From: Phycobacter sedimenti
GTDB taxonomy: Bacteria > Pseudomonadota > Alphaproteobacteria > Rhodobacterales > Rhodobacteraceae
NCBI RefSeq assembly: GCF_038148855.1
Contig: NZ_JBBVGR010000001.1
Location: 558,001 to 622,000 of the forward strand
Length of the DNA: 64,000 nucleotides
Direction: 5' to 3'
Shown: positions 25,474-33,704 of the stretch, one piece after another
Numbering within the stretch: position 1 is the stretch's first letter
Layout of the letters: each line of letters opens with the position of its first letter
Translations under genes and position numbers: made by a program
Notes under the pieces: model-generated
What the model saw: only the letters and a program-made list of their open reading frames with translations
Databases searched by the model: none
Told to the model about the DNA's origin: nothing

Positions 25474-26952
25474 ATGACAAAATTCTCCGATCTGAACTTG
25501 AACCCCAAGGTCCTCAAGGCAATTGAGGAAGCCGGGTATGAAACCCCCACCCCAATCCAAGCCGGTGCCATTCCGCCCGCTTTGGAGGGACGCGATGTTC
25601 TGGGCATCGCGCAAACCGGCACCGGGAAGACCGCTTCCTTTACTCTGCCGATGATCACCGCTTTGGCCCGGGGCCGCGCCCGCGCCCGCATGCCACGCAG
25701 TCTGGTCCTGTGCCCGACGCGCGAACTGGCGGCCCAGGTGGCGGAAAACTTCGACACCTACACCAAGCACCTGAAACTGACGAAAGCGCTGCTGATCGGC
25801 GGCGTCAGCTTCAAGGAGCAGGACCAGTTGATCGACAAGGGCGTCGATGTTCTGATCGCAACCCCTGGTCGTCTGCTGGACCATTTCGAACGCGGCAAGC
25901 TGATCCTTTCCGATGTGAAAGTCATGGTTGTGGATGAGGCAGACCGCATGCTGGACATGGGCTTCATCCCCGATATCGAGCGCATCTTCGGCCTGACACC
26001 CTTTACCCGCCAGACCCTGTTCTTCTCGGCCACCATGGCGCCAGAGATCGAGCGGATCACCAATACCTTCCTGTCGAACCCGGCACGGATCGAAATTGCC
26101 CGTCAGGCGACCACCTCGGAAACCATCGAGCAGGCGGTGGTGGAGTTCAAAGCCTCCCGCAAGGATCGAGAAGGCAGCGAAAAGCGCAAGGTGCTGCGTG
26201 CGCTGATCGATCAGGAAGGCGACAAGCTGACCAATGCGATCATCTTCTGCAACCGCAAGACGGATGTGGATATCGTGTCAAAGTCGCTCAAGAAATACGG
26301 TTATGACGCAGCCCCGATCCACGGCGATCTGGATCAGAGCCAGCGCACCAAGACCCTTGAGGGCTTCCGTGAAGGCAAGCTGCGCATCCTTGTTGCCTCC
26401 GATGTGGCCGCGCGTGGCCTCGACGTGCCGAGCGTCAGCCATGTGTTCAACTACGATGTGCCGGGCCATGCCGAGGACTATGTGCACCGTATCGGCCGCA
26501 CCGGCCGCGCCGGTCGCGAGGGCAAGGCGATCACAATCTGCGTGCCCCGCGATGAGAAGGCGCTGGATGCAGTTGAAAGCCTCGTCCAGAAGCAGATTGC
26601 CCGGCTGGAAAACCCTGTGAAAAAGGCTCCACCACGCAAGGCCACCGCCACAGCCGGCGAAGATGGCGATGGCGCAGCTGAGGAGAGCAAGGCAAGGCCA
26701 AGCCGCAGCCGCTCGCGCGGCAAACCCTCTGCCAAGGCTGCCGATACAGCCCAGGAACAAATCCAGGAACAGGAAGTTCAGGCCTCGCCCCCTCAGGACG
26801 ACGCCAAAACCGAACCGACCTCCGGCAGCAAGAAGTCGCGCGGCAGCCGAGGCGGCAGCAAAGACCGCCGCGATGATCGCAAGGTTGTTGGCATGGGCGA
26901 CCATATGCCGAGTTTCATTGCGCTGTCCTTTGACGAGCGCCGCGCCAGCTAG
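25474..26952 (+). CDS. DEAD-box ATP-dependent RNA helicase, RhlE-like
   Basis: 492 residues from the ATG at 25474, which gives the usual MTKFSDLNLNPKVLKAIEEA start. Motifs in order: Q-motif ETPTPIQ, I AQTGTGKT, Ia PTRELA, Ib ATPGR, II DEAD, III SAT, V ASDVAARGLD, VI HRIGRTGRAG. The last ~120 residues are low-complexity, Lys/Arg/Ser-rich, as is common for RNA-binding tails. It unwinds RNA in ribosome assembly, mRNA decay or cold adaptation. Followed by a strong terminator. The RhlE subfamily is favoured over CsdA/DeaD because the core lacks a DbpA-like domain. Confidence 0.95.
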   Translation: MTKFSDLNLNPKVLKAIEEAGYETPTPIQAGAIPPALEGRDVLGIAQTGTGKTASFTLPMITALARGRARARMPRSLVLCPTRELAAQVAENFDTYTKHLKLTKALLIGGVSFKEQDQLIDKGVDVLIATPGRLLDHFERGKLILSDVKVMVVDEADRMLDMGFIPDIERIFGLTPFTRQTLFFSATMAPEIERITNTFLSNPARIEIARQATTSETIEQAVVEFKASRKDREGSEKRKVLRALIDQEGDKLTNAIIFCNRKTDVDIVSKSLKKYGYDAAPIHGDLDQSQRTKTLEGFREGKLRILVASDVAARGLDVPSVSHVFNYDVPGHAEDYVHRIGRTGRAGREGKAITICVPRDEKALDAVESLVQKQIARLENPVKKAPPRKATATAGEDGDGAAEESKARPSRSRSRGKPSAKAADTAQEQIQEQEVQASPPQDDAKTEPTSGSKKSRGSRGGSKDRRDDRKVVGMGDHMPSFIALSFDERRAS

Positions 26953-26974
26953 TCTGAACGCATTTGAATTTTTG

Positions 26975-27011
26975 CGGCCGCGCCCCATCCAGGTGCGGCC
27001 GTTTTCTTTTG
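26975..27011 (+). terminator. Rho-independent terminator after the DEAD-box helicase
   Basis: 10-bp stem CGGCCGCGCC / GGTGCGGCCG (one G-T pair, 7-nt loop) followed by TTTTCTTTT. Confidence 0.88.
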
Positions 27012-27159
27012 CAGCCAGTCGACCAGCGCGCCTCCCGCAAGGGTTGCTTTGCACCTGCAGCATGGCGGGAATGACGATATTGCCAGATGTCATCGGTCCG
27101 CATCGGGCCTAGATGAGGGTCAAGCAACAGACAACTCACGACATGATCGAGATACCCTC

Positions 27160-27333
27160 ATGACTTCTTCTGATACGACAATCCTGACCGCCCAGGACAT
27201 TCAAGCCATCGAACAGCGTGCCTACGCGATGCGCAGCGAGGCGATCGCGCAGATCTTTCGCGCTGCTGGCGCGGCACTGGTTAAGGCCATGCGCAAGGTG
27301 GCTGGCATTTTCCAGCGTCCCCACCACGCCTGA
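27160..27333 (+). CDS. Small conserved-looking protein (57 residues)
   Basis: 57 residues from the ATG at 27160. The sequence is an amphipathic helix pattern: TAQDIQAIEQRAYAMRSEAI, then RAAGAALVKAMRKVAG. Small proteins with an 'IExxAxxMRxEA' core are frequent in Rhodobacterales, often of unknown function. A perfect bidirectional terminator 33 nt downstream supports a real transcript end. The ribosome-binding site is weak. No function is assigned. Confidence 0.6.
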   Translation: MTSSDTTILTAQDIQAIEQRAYAMRSEAIAQIFRAAGAALVKAMRKVAGIFQRPHHA

Positions 27334-27365
27334 GACAGACTTTCTCACCATCACTCACACGAAAA

Positions 27366-27398
27366 CGCCCCGGTCCATTTGGCCGGGGCGCTTTTTTT
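27366..27398. terminator. Bidirectional terminator between the small gene and the RNase J gene
   Basis: 8-bp stem CGCCCCGG / CCGGGGCG with a 9-nt loop, followed by C and T8 on the plus strand and by TTTTC on the minus strand. It lies between convergent genes. Confidence 0.92.
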
Positions 27399-27420
27399 TG
27401 CTTTCAGCAGTCCAAACCGT

Positions 27421-29088
27421 TCAGCGCATGCGGCTTATGACAACCGTCACCTCGGGCTTTTTGCCAATCTCGTTGTTCGCCGTCTGACGCGCAATCCGGC
27501 GCAGTTCTCCCTCCAGCTTGTCGTCATCGCGCAGGGTCTTGGCCCCGGCGCGCATCAGAAACTGGTTGAGATCCTCTTCGATCACCTCGGCCAGGGCCGC
27601 GTCGGATGTGCCGGTCTCGGCAAGGCCCTTGATATCGCACCAAGGCTCGCCCAGCGGTTCATCCTCTTCATCAAGGATCACTGTGACGACCAGGTGGCCA
27701 TTCAGTGCCATACGGATCCGGTCGCGCACGATGCCGTCAAGTGCGCCGATCTTGACCGTACCGTCCAGATAGACCCGGCCGGTTTCCACGTAGTCCACGA
27801 TCCTCGGCCCATCGCCCGCAAGATCCAGCATCGTTCCGTTTACGGCAACCACACTGGCAATCCCGGCTTCTTCGCCGATACGCGCATGCTGCCGCAGATG
27901 CCGATGTTCACCGTGCATCGGCACAAGAATCCTCGGCTTCACCAGCGCGTGCAGTTGTTCGAGATCCGGCCGGTTGGCGTGGCCCGAAACGTGATAGAGG
28001 CCCGAGCTGTCATCGACTACATCGACGCCCCGCTCCGAGAACTGGTTCATGATGCGGATCACGCCCTTCTCGTTGCCGGGAATGGTCTTGGAGGAGAACA
28101 GGAACAGATCCCCCTCTTTCAGTTCAAGGCCCCGGTATTTGCCGCGTGCCATCTGCGCGGTTGCCGCACGACGCTCCCCCTGGCTGCCGGTGGTGATCAG
28201 CATCAGGTTCTCGCGCGGGATATCCTGCGCTTCGTCGGGCTGGATCACCTTCGGGAAATCGGTCAGCACACCGGTCTCCACGGCAGCCTCCACCATGCGC
28301 AGCATGGCGCGGCCCAGCAGAACGATGGACCGCCCTGCCCGTTCTCCAGCTTCGGCAAGGGTTTTCACCCGTGCCACGTTCGAAGCAAAGGTGGTTGCCG
28401 CAACCATTCCCCTGGCCTCACCGATCAGTTTTGTGATCTCGGGTGCGAGTTCCGCCTCCGAGCGGCCCGGATGCGCCGAGAAGACATTGGTGGAGTCGCA
28501 GATCATCGCCTGCACGCCATCCTTGGCAATCTCCTTCCACATTTCCGGATCGAAGGGTTCTCCCACAAGCGGGTTCGGATCCAGCTTGAAATCGCCCGTG
28601 TGCACCACGCGCCCGACGGGCGTGTCGATCACCAGCGCCCCGCTTTCGGGGATGGAGTGGGACATGGGCGCAACCCCAACGGTGAAGGGACCAAGCTTGG
28701 TCACCTCGGGCCAGGCAGAGACGGTCTGCACCATCAGGGGGTCGTGGCCGCGCTCTTCCATCTTGCGCCGTGCCAGATTGGCGGTAAAGGCGCGGGCATA
28801 GACCGGCACACGCAGGTCGCCGTAAAGATGGGAGACCGCACCGATATGGTCTTCGTGGCCGTGGGTGATGAACACCGCCTCCAGCTGGTCCACCCGCTCT
28901 TTCAGCCAGGTGATGTCGGGCATGATCAGATCCACGCCCGGGCTGGTGTCCATATCCGGGAAGGCAACGCCCAGATCCACCAGGATCAGCCGCTCCTTGC
29001 CCGGCTTGCCGTAGCCATAGACATAGGCGTTCATGCCAATTTCACCTGCCCCGCCGAGGGGCAGATAGATCAATCGTTCAGTGCTCAT
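27421..29088 (-). CDS. rnj: Ribonuclease J
   Basis: 555 residues from the ATG at 29086-29088. Metallo-beta-lactamase/beta-CASP nuclease with the zinc-binding motif THGHEDHIGA (H76, H78, D80, H81), later DTPVGRVVHTGDFKLD and the beta-CASP signature VPMHGEHRHLRQHARI. It has 5'-3' exo- and endoribonuclease activity in rRNA maturation and mRNA decay. The N-terminal LPLGGAGEIGMNAYVYG is typical. The start overlaps the end of coaX by 11 nt, so birA-coaX-rnj form one unit, a common alphaproteobacterial arrangement downstream of nuoN. Confidence 0.95.
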   Translation of the reverse strand: MSTERLIYLPLGGAGEIGMNAYVYGYGKPGKERLILVDLGVAFPDMDTSPGVDLIMPDITWLKERVDQLEAVFITHGHEDHIGAVSHLYGDLRVPVYARAFTANLARRKMEERGHDPLMVQTVSAWPEVTKLGPFTVGVAPMSHSIPESGALVIDTPVGRVVHTGDFKLDPNPLVGEPFDPEMWKEIAKDGVQAMICDSTNVFSAHPGRSEAELAPEITKLIGEARGMVAATTFASNVARVKTLAEAGERAGRSIVLLGRAMLRMVEAAVETGVLTDFPKVIQPDEAQDIPRENLMLITTGSQGERRAATAQMARGKYRGLELKEGDLFLFSSKTIPGNEKGVIRIMNQFSERGVDVVDDSSGLYHVSGHANRPDLEQLHALVKPRILVPMHGEHRHLRQHARIGEEAGIASVVAVNGTMLDLAGDGPRIVDYVETGRVYLDGTVKIGALDGIVRDRIRMALNGHLVVTVILDEEDEPLGEPWCDIKGLAETGTSDAALAEVIEEDLNQFLMRAGAKTLRDDDKLEGELRRIARQTANNEIGKKPEVTVVISRMR

Positions 29089-29866
29089 TCGGAGTACCGT
29101 TATCCTTGTTATATTTATGGATGACCTGGAGTCCATGCATGGTGAGATCATCCTCATATGCGTCGAACAGATCAGCAGTTTGCTGGAACAAAGGCGCCAG
29201 CCCGCCTGTTGATATGATTTTCATGGGCACGCCGCGCTCTTGCTTGATGCGGGTGCAGATTTCGCGGACGAGGCCCACGTAGCCCCAGAAGACGCCGGAT
29301 TGCATGCAGGCCACGGTATTGGTGCCGATGACCTTCTGCGGTTTCGAGATGTCCACATGGGGCAAGGCCGCTGCTGCCTGGTGCAGGGCTTCAAGGCTCA
29401 GATTCACACCCGGTGCGATCACCCCGCCCACATAGGCGCCATCCTCGGCCACCACGTCGAATGTGGTCGCGGTGCCGAAATCCACCATCACCAAGTTGCC
29501 GCCGTAGTGATCGAACCCCGCAACCGTATTGACCAGCCGGTCCGGGCCAACGGCGGTACCTGCGTCTACGCGTACCTCGACCGGCAATAGGCAGTCGGGT
29601 TTCCCGACCACCAGGGGTCGGGTATTAAAGTAACGATCCCCCAGAACCCGCAGGTTGAAGACCACACGCGGCACGGTGGAGGAGATGATCATGTCGGTAA
29701 TATCCGCCTCGATCCCCTGCAGCCGCATCAGTGTGTTGAGCCAGACGAAATACTGGTCCGCCGTGCGCCGCCAGTCGGTAGCCGTGCGCCAGGTTCCGAC
29801 GAATTGCTCCCCATCCCAGATCGAGAACACGGTATTTGTGTTGCCACAGTCAACGGCCAGAAGCAT
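29078..29866 (-). CDS. coaX: Type III pantothenate kinase
   Basis: 262 residues from the ATG at 29864-29866 (GGAAGGAC upstream). Catalyses ATP-dependent phosphorylation of pantothenate, the first step of CoA synthesis. ASKHA-fold motifs are LLAVDCGNTNTVFSIWD (phosphate 1, with the catalytic Asp6), GPDRLVNTVAG and MVDFGTATTFDVV (phosphate 2), and GGVIAPGVNLS. Length is usual for the family. It lies between birA and rnj. Confidence 0.95.
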   Translation of the reverse strand: MLLAVDCGNTNTVFSIWDGEQFVGTWRTATDWRRTADQYFVWLNTLMRLQGIEADITDMIISSTVPRVVFNLRVLGDRYFNTRPLVVGKPDCLLPVEVRVDAGTAVGPDRLVNTVAGFDHYGGNLVMVDFGTATTFDVVAEDGAYVGGVIAPGVNLSLEALHQAAAALPHVDISKPQKVIGTNTVACMQSGVFWGYVGLVREICTRIKQERGVPMKIISTGGLAPLFQQTADLFDAYEDDLTMHGLQVIHKYNKDNGTPNEH

Positions 29867-29879
29867 CGTTGCGTCCTTC

Positions 29880-30626
29880 CTAGAAGTAGACATCCGCGGC
29901 CGGAATACAAGTGCGGCCCTTGGCGGTGTTTAGGACAAGGTTGCCCTGGGCGTCCACCGTCTCGAAGGTGCCTTCGGTTTCGGACGTTGCGGTGCGTGCG
30001 GTGATAACCTCGCCCAGTTTGGCCGCGCGCGCCAGCCAGGCGGTGCGGATCGGCTCGAACCCATAGGTAATGAACTGCTCCTCATAGCGGGCGTAGGCCT
30101 CGGCGAGCGCCTCAAGGAACTCCTCGGCAGACACCTGAATCCCGGTTTCAGAGAGCAGCGAGACCGGCCAGACGGCACCCGGTTCCAGCCACTCTTTCAT
30201 CGGGGTTTCCATCAGGTTCACCCCGATCCCAATCGACAGATGGGTAACGCCACTGCCCTGACCGGTACTTTCCAGCAGGATACCGGCCAGTTTTCCGCCA
30301 TTCAGCAGCACATCATTCGGCCACTTCAAAGCAAGGCCATCGGTGCGACCAGTCACTGCAACGCAGGCATCGAACAGCGCAAGGGAGGCCACGAAACTAC
30401 GCAAAGCCACCTGATCTGCGGGACCTTCTGGACGCAGGACAAGCGTGGCGGCAAAGTTGCCCTTGGGATCCTTCCAATCCCGTCCACGGCGCGCGCGCCC
30501 CTTTGTCTGGCGCAGCGCAAGGATCCATTCGGGCCCTTTCAGATCACCCGCAATGCGGGCTGCCTCATCCAGAGTGCTATCCACCTCTGGCAGAACGCGT
30601 TTTCCATATCCCACAGGCCAGGTCAT
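29880..30626 (-). CDS. birA: Biotin--[acetyl-CoA-carboxylase] ligase
   Basis: 248 residues from the ATG at 30624-30626; a GTG three codons earlier is only 1 nt from AAGG, so the ATG is preferred. Catalytic motifs: GRARRGRDWKDPKGNFAAT (biotinyl-AMP loop) and KWPNDVLLNGGKLAGILLE. There is no N-terminal HTH, so this is a mono-functional ligase, not a repressor. It is needed for the biotinylated subunit of the methylcrotonyl-CoA carboxylase in this window as well as acetyl-CoA carboxylase. It sits just downstream of the nuo operon terminator, as in Paracoccus. Confidence 0.94.
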   Translation of the reverse strand: MTWPVGYGKRVLPEVDSTLDEAARIAGDLKGPEWILALRQTKGRARRGRDWKDPKGNFAATLVLRPEGPADQVALRSFVASLALFDACVAVTGRTDGLALKWPNDVLLNGGKLAGILLESTGQGSGVTHLSIGIGVNLMETPMKEWLEPGAVWPVSLLSETGIQVSAEEFLEALAEAYARYEEQFITYGFEPIRTAWLARAAKLGEVITARTATSETEGTFETVDAQGNLVLNTAKGRTCIPAADVYF

Positions 30627-30652
30627 AGCCGACACACCTTATTCTTATGCGC

Positions 30653-30678
30653 AAAAGGCCCGGTCGCACGACCGGGCC
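30653..30678 (-). terminator. Terminator of the nuo operon
   Basis: 10-bp perfect stem GGCCCGGTCG / CGACCGGGCC followed on the minus strand by TTTTGCG, 25 nt past the nuoN stop and before birA. The short T-run may allow some read-through. Confidence 0.8.
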
Positions 30679-30702
30679 CTTTCAACTTGTCTATAGCCTT
30701 GA

Positions 30703-32142
30703 TCAATTGACAAGGGTTGCAGCCGCAGCCGCCGCAGCGCCGTCAATTCCGAACTGATAGACCACACCGATCAGCATCAGAGCCGCAGAGGCCATCAGCC
30801 CAAGGGTCAGAACGGGCGAACCCTTCGCTTCGACCTCTTCTTCAGCGCTGCCAAAGTACATGTAGAAAACAATCCGCAGGTAGTAGAAGGCACCGATAAC
30901 GGACGCGATGGCCGAGGCGATGACCAGCCCCATGAGACCTGCCTCAACACCCGCCTGCCAGACGCCCAGCTTGGCAAAGAAGCCCAGCATCGGTGGCACA
31001 CCCGCCAGCGAGAACATGAGGATCAGGACCGCCAGTGCCTTGCCAGGCTCGCGTGATGCGAACTGGTTCAGCGACATGATATCGGTGACCGGCTTGCCGT
31101 CCTTTTCCAGCATCAGGATAAAGGAGAAGGTACCGACATTCATGGTGACATAGATCGCCAGATAGACCAGCATGGCCGAAACGCCTGCCTCGGTGCCCGC
31201 CGCCAGACCGATCATCGCATAGCCCATGTGGGCGATCGAGGAAAACGCCATCAGGCGCTTGATATCGCGCTGGCCGATGGCCGCAATGGCGCCCAGGAAC
31301 ATGGACAGCACCGACAGAACCACAATCACCTGCTGCCAGTCGACGATGGCGCCGCCAAAGGCGTCGTGCAGCACGCGGGCGAACAGTCCCATCGCGGCCA
31401 CTTTCGGCGCTGTGGCAAAGAAGGCCGTGACCGGCGTGGGGGAGCCTTCGTAGACATCCGGGGTCCACATGTGGAACGGCACGGCGGACACCTTGAAGGC
31501 CATGCCCGAGATCAGGAACACCAGGCCAAAGAGCATGCCAAGCGACATTTCACCATGTTCTGCCACCTGGATGATGCCAGCGAACTTGGTGGTTCCGGCA
31601 AAGCCGTAGACCAGCGATGCACCATAGAGCAGCAGACCCGAGGACAGCGCGCCGAGGACGAAGTACTTGAGCCCCGCTTCGGTGGATTTGACGCTGTCAC
31701 GGCGCAGCGAGGCAACCACGTAAAGCGCCAGCGATTGCAGCTCAAGCCCCATGTACAGCGCCATCAGATCGCCTGCGGACACCATGACCATCATGCCGAC
31801 CGCGCTCAGCGCGATCAGGATGGGGTACTCGAACGGCAGCATGCCGCGGCGGGACATGTATTCCTGCCCCATGATCATCACGGCAGCGGCGGCGACCAGG
31901 ATCACAACCTTGGCAAAGCGTGAGAAGCCGTCGTCGACGAACATGCCAGCAAAGGCTTCGTTGGTGCCGCTACCGGCTGCGGCGATCCAGACCGCCAGGG
32001 CAACCATCAGACCAGCGGTGGCCCAGACCAGTGTCGTGGCCAGCTTGTTCTTGCCGGTATAGACGGCCACCAAGAGCGCCACCATTGCGTAAAGCGCCAG
32101 AACAATCTCTGGCAGGACGATGGAGAGATCAGCTTGGATCAT
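30703..32142 (-). CDS. nuoN: NADH-quinone oxidoreductase subunit N
   Basis: 479 residues, about 14 transmembrane helices of the Mrp-antiporter-like proton channel family. Typical elements are EYMSRRGMLPFEYPIL, the central GLELQSLALYV with the conserved Glu, and FSSIAHMGYAMIG. One of three antiporter-like proton-pumping subunits of complex I. Last gene of the nuo operon, 14 nt after nuoM. Confidence 0.97.
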   Translation of the reverse strand: MIQADLSIVLPEIVLALYAMVALLVAVYTGKNKLATTLVWATAGLMVALAVWIAAAGSGTNEAFAGMFVDDGFSRFAKVVILVAAAAVMIMGQEYMSRRGMLPFEYPILIALSAVGMMVMVSAGDLMALYMGLELQSLALYVVASLRRDSVKSTEAGLKYFVLGALSSGLLLYGASLVYGFAGTTKFAGIIQVAEHGEMSLGMLFGLVFLISGMAFKVSAVPFHMWTPDVYEGSPTPVTAFFATAPKVAAMGLFARVLHDAFGGAIVDWQQVIVVLSVLSMFLGAIAAIGQRDIKRLMAFSSIAHMGYAMIGLAAGTEAGVSAMLVYLAIYVTMNVGTFSFILMLEKDGKPVTDIMSLNQFASREPGKALAVLILMFSLAGVPPMLGFFAKLGVWQAGVEAGLMGLVIASAIASVIGAFYYLRIVFYMYFGSAEEEVEAKGSPVLTLGLMASAALMLIGVVYQFGIDGAAAAAAATLVN

Positions 32143-32156
32143 CTGCCTTGGCTCCC

Positions 32157-33704
32157 TTAGTGCGAAGCAATCTGGGTCGCCGACGAGGTGTCAGCGGCGG
32201 CCAGAGATTGGTTGAAGTTCGAGATCAGCGCCTCGGTGGACGGACCGATGATATCGGTGACAAGCGACGGGTAGACGCCCAAAAGGATGGTCATCACCAC
32301 CAGCGGCGCAAAGATGAACCGCTCGCGCGCATCCATGTCCTTGATGGTCTTGAGGCTTTCCTTGATCAGATCGCCAAAGACCACGCGGCGATAAAGCCAC
32401 AGCGCATAGCCCGCCGAGAAGATCACGCCGGTTGCGGCAACGGCTGCCACCCAGGTGTTCTTCTGGAAGGTGCCCATCAGGGTCAGGAATTCTCCGACGA
32501 AACCGGATGTGCCCGGCAGGCCCACGTTGCCCATGGTGAAGAACATGAAGACGAGCGCATAGGCGGGCATGCGGATCACAAGGCCGCCATAGGCGTCGAT
32601 GTCGCGGGTGTGCATACGATCATAGATGACGCCCACGCAAAGGAACAGCGCCGCCGATATGAAGCCGTGGCTCAGCATCTGAAAGATCGCGCCGTCGATG
32701 CCCTGCTGGTTGGCAGCAAAGATGCCCATGGTCACAAAGCCCATATGCGCAACCGAGGAATAAGCGATCAGCTTTTTCATGTCCTCTTGCACCATCGCCA
32801 CCAGCGACGTGTAGACAACCGCGATGGCTGACATCCAGAGGATCAGATCCGTCATCACATCGGCGCCCACCGGGAACATCGGCAATGAGAAACGCAGGAA
32901 GCCATAGCCGCCCATCTTCAAAAGGATCGCCGCCAGCACGACCGAACCTGCCGTCGGCGCCTGAACGTGCGCATCCGGCAGCCAGGTGTGCACCGGCCAC
33001 ATCGGCATCTTCACCGCGAAGGAGGCAAAGAAGGCGAGGAACATCAGGGTCTGCATGCCGCCGACCACATGGATGCCAAGAACATCAAAGCTTGCCGCCG
33101 AGAAGCTGTGCGTCAGCAGGGTTTCGATGTCCGTGGTGCCCGCATCGGCATACATGGCGACCATGGCAACCAGCATCAGCACCGAGCCGAAGAAGGTATA
33201 GAGGAAGAACTTGAACGACGCGTAGATCCGCTCCTTGCCGCCCCAGATGCCGATGATCAGGAACATCGGTATCAGGCCCGCCTCGAAGAACAGGTAGAAC
33301 AGCACTAGATCCAGCGCCATGAAGACGCCCAGCATCAGGGTCTCAAGCAGCAGGAAGGCCACCATGTATTCCTTGACGCGGGTGGTGACGTTCCAGCTGG
33401 CCAGAATGGTCAGCGGCATAACGAAGGTGGTGAGCATCACGAACAGCACCGAAATGCCGTCAACGCCCATCTTGTACTTCAGGCCAAAGATCCACTCGGC
33501 CTCTTCCACGAACTGAAAGCCCGTGTTTGAGGGGTCGAAATTCGCGTAAATCGACAACGACGCCAGGAAGGTGATCGAGGTCGCCAGGAGCGCGATCCAT
33601 TTGGCGTTGCGTTGTCCCGCTGCGTCATCCCCCCGGAGCAGCAGGGCCATCAGGCCCGCCGCAAACGCCGGGATAAAGGTGACAATAGAAAGGATGTTGT
33701 CCAT
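32157..33704 (-). CDS. nuoM: NADH-quinone oxidoreductase subunit M
   Basis: 515 residues, about 14 transmembrane helices. Conserved FYLFFEAGLIPMFLIIGIWG contains the essential Glu of the antiporter-like fold, with MPMWPVHTWLPDAHVQAPTA and AYSSVAHMGFVTMG also present. Proton-pumping membrane-arm subunit. Its ATG overlaps the nuoL stop (TGATG). Confidence 0.97.
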   Translation of the reverse strand: MDNILSIVTFIPAFAAGLMALLLRGDDAAGQRNAKWIALLATSITFLASLSIYANFDPSNTGFQFVEEAEWIFGLKYKMGVDGISVLFVMLTTFVMPLTILASWNVTTRVKEYMVAFLLLETLMLGVFMALDLVLFYLFFEAGLIPMFLIIGIWGGKERIYASFKFFLYTFFGSVLMLVAMVAMYADAGTTDIETLLTHSFSAASFDVLGIHVVGGMQTLMFLAFFASFAVKMPMWPVHTWLPDAHVQAPTAGSVVLAAILLKMGGYGFLRFSLPMFPVGADVMTDLILWMSAIAVVYTSLVAMVQEDMKKLIAYSSVAHMGFVTMGIFAANQQGIDGAIFQMLSHGFISAALFLCVGVIYDRMHTRDIDAYGGLVIRMPAYALVFMFFTMGNVGLPGTSGFVGEFLTLMGTFQKNTWVAAVAATGVIFSAGYALWLYRRVVFGDLIKESLKTIKDMDARERFIFAPLVVMTILLGVYPSLVTDIIGPSTEALISNFNQSLAAADTSSATQIASH

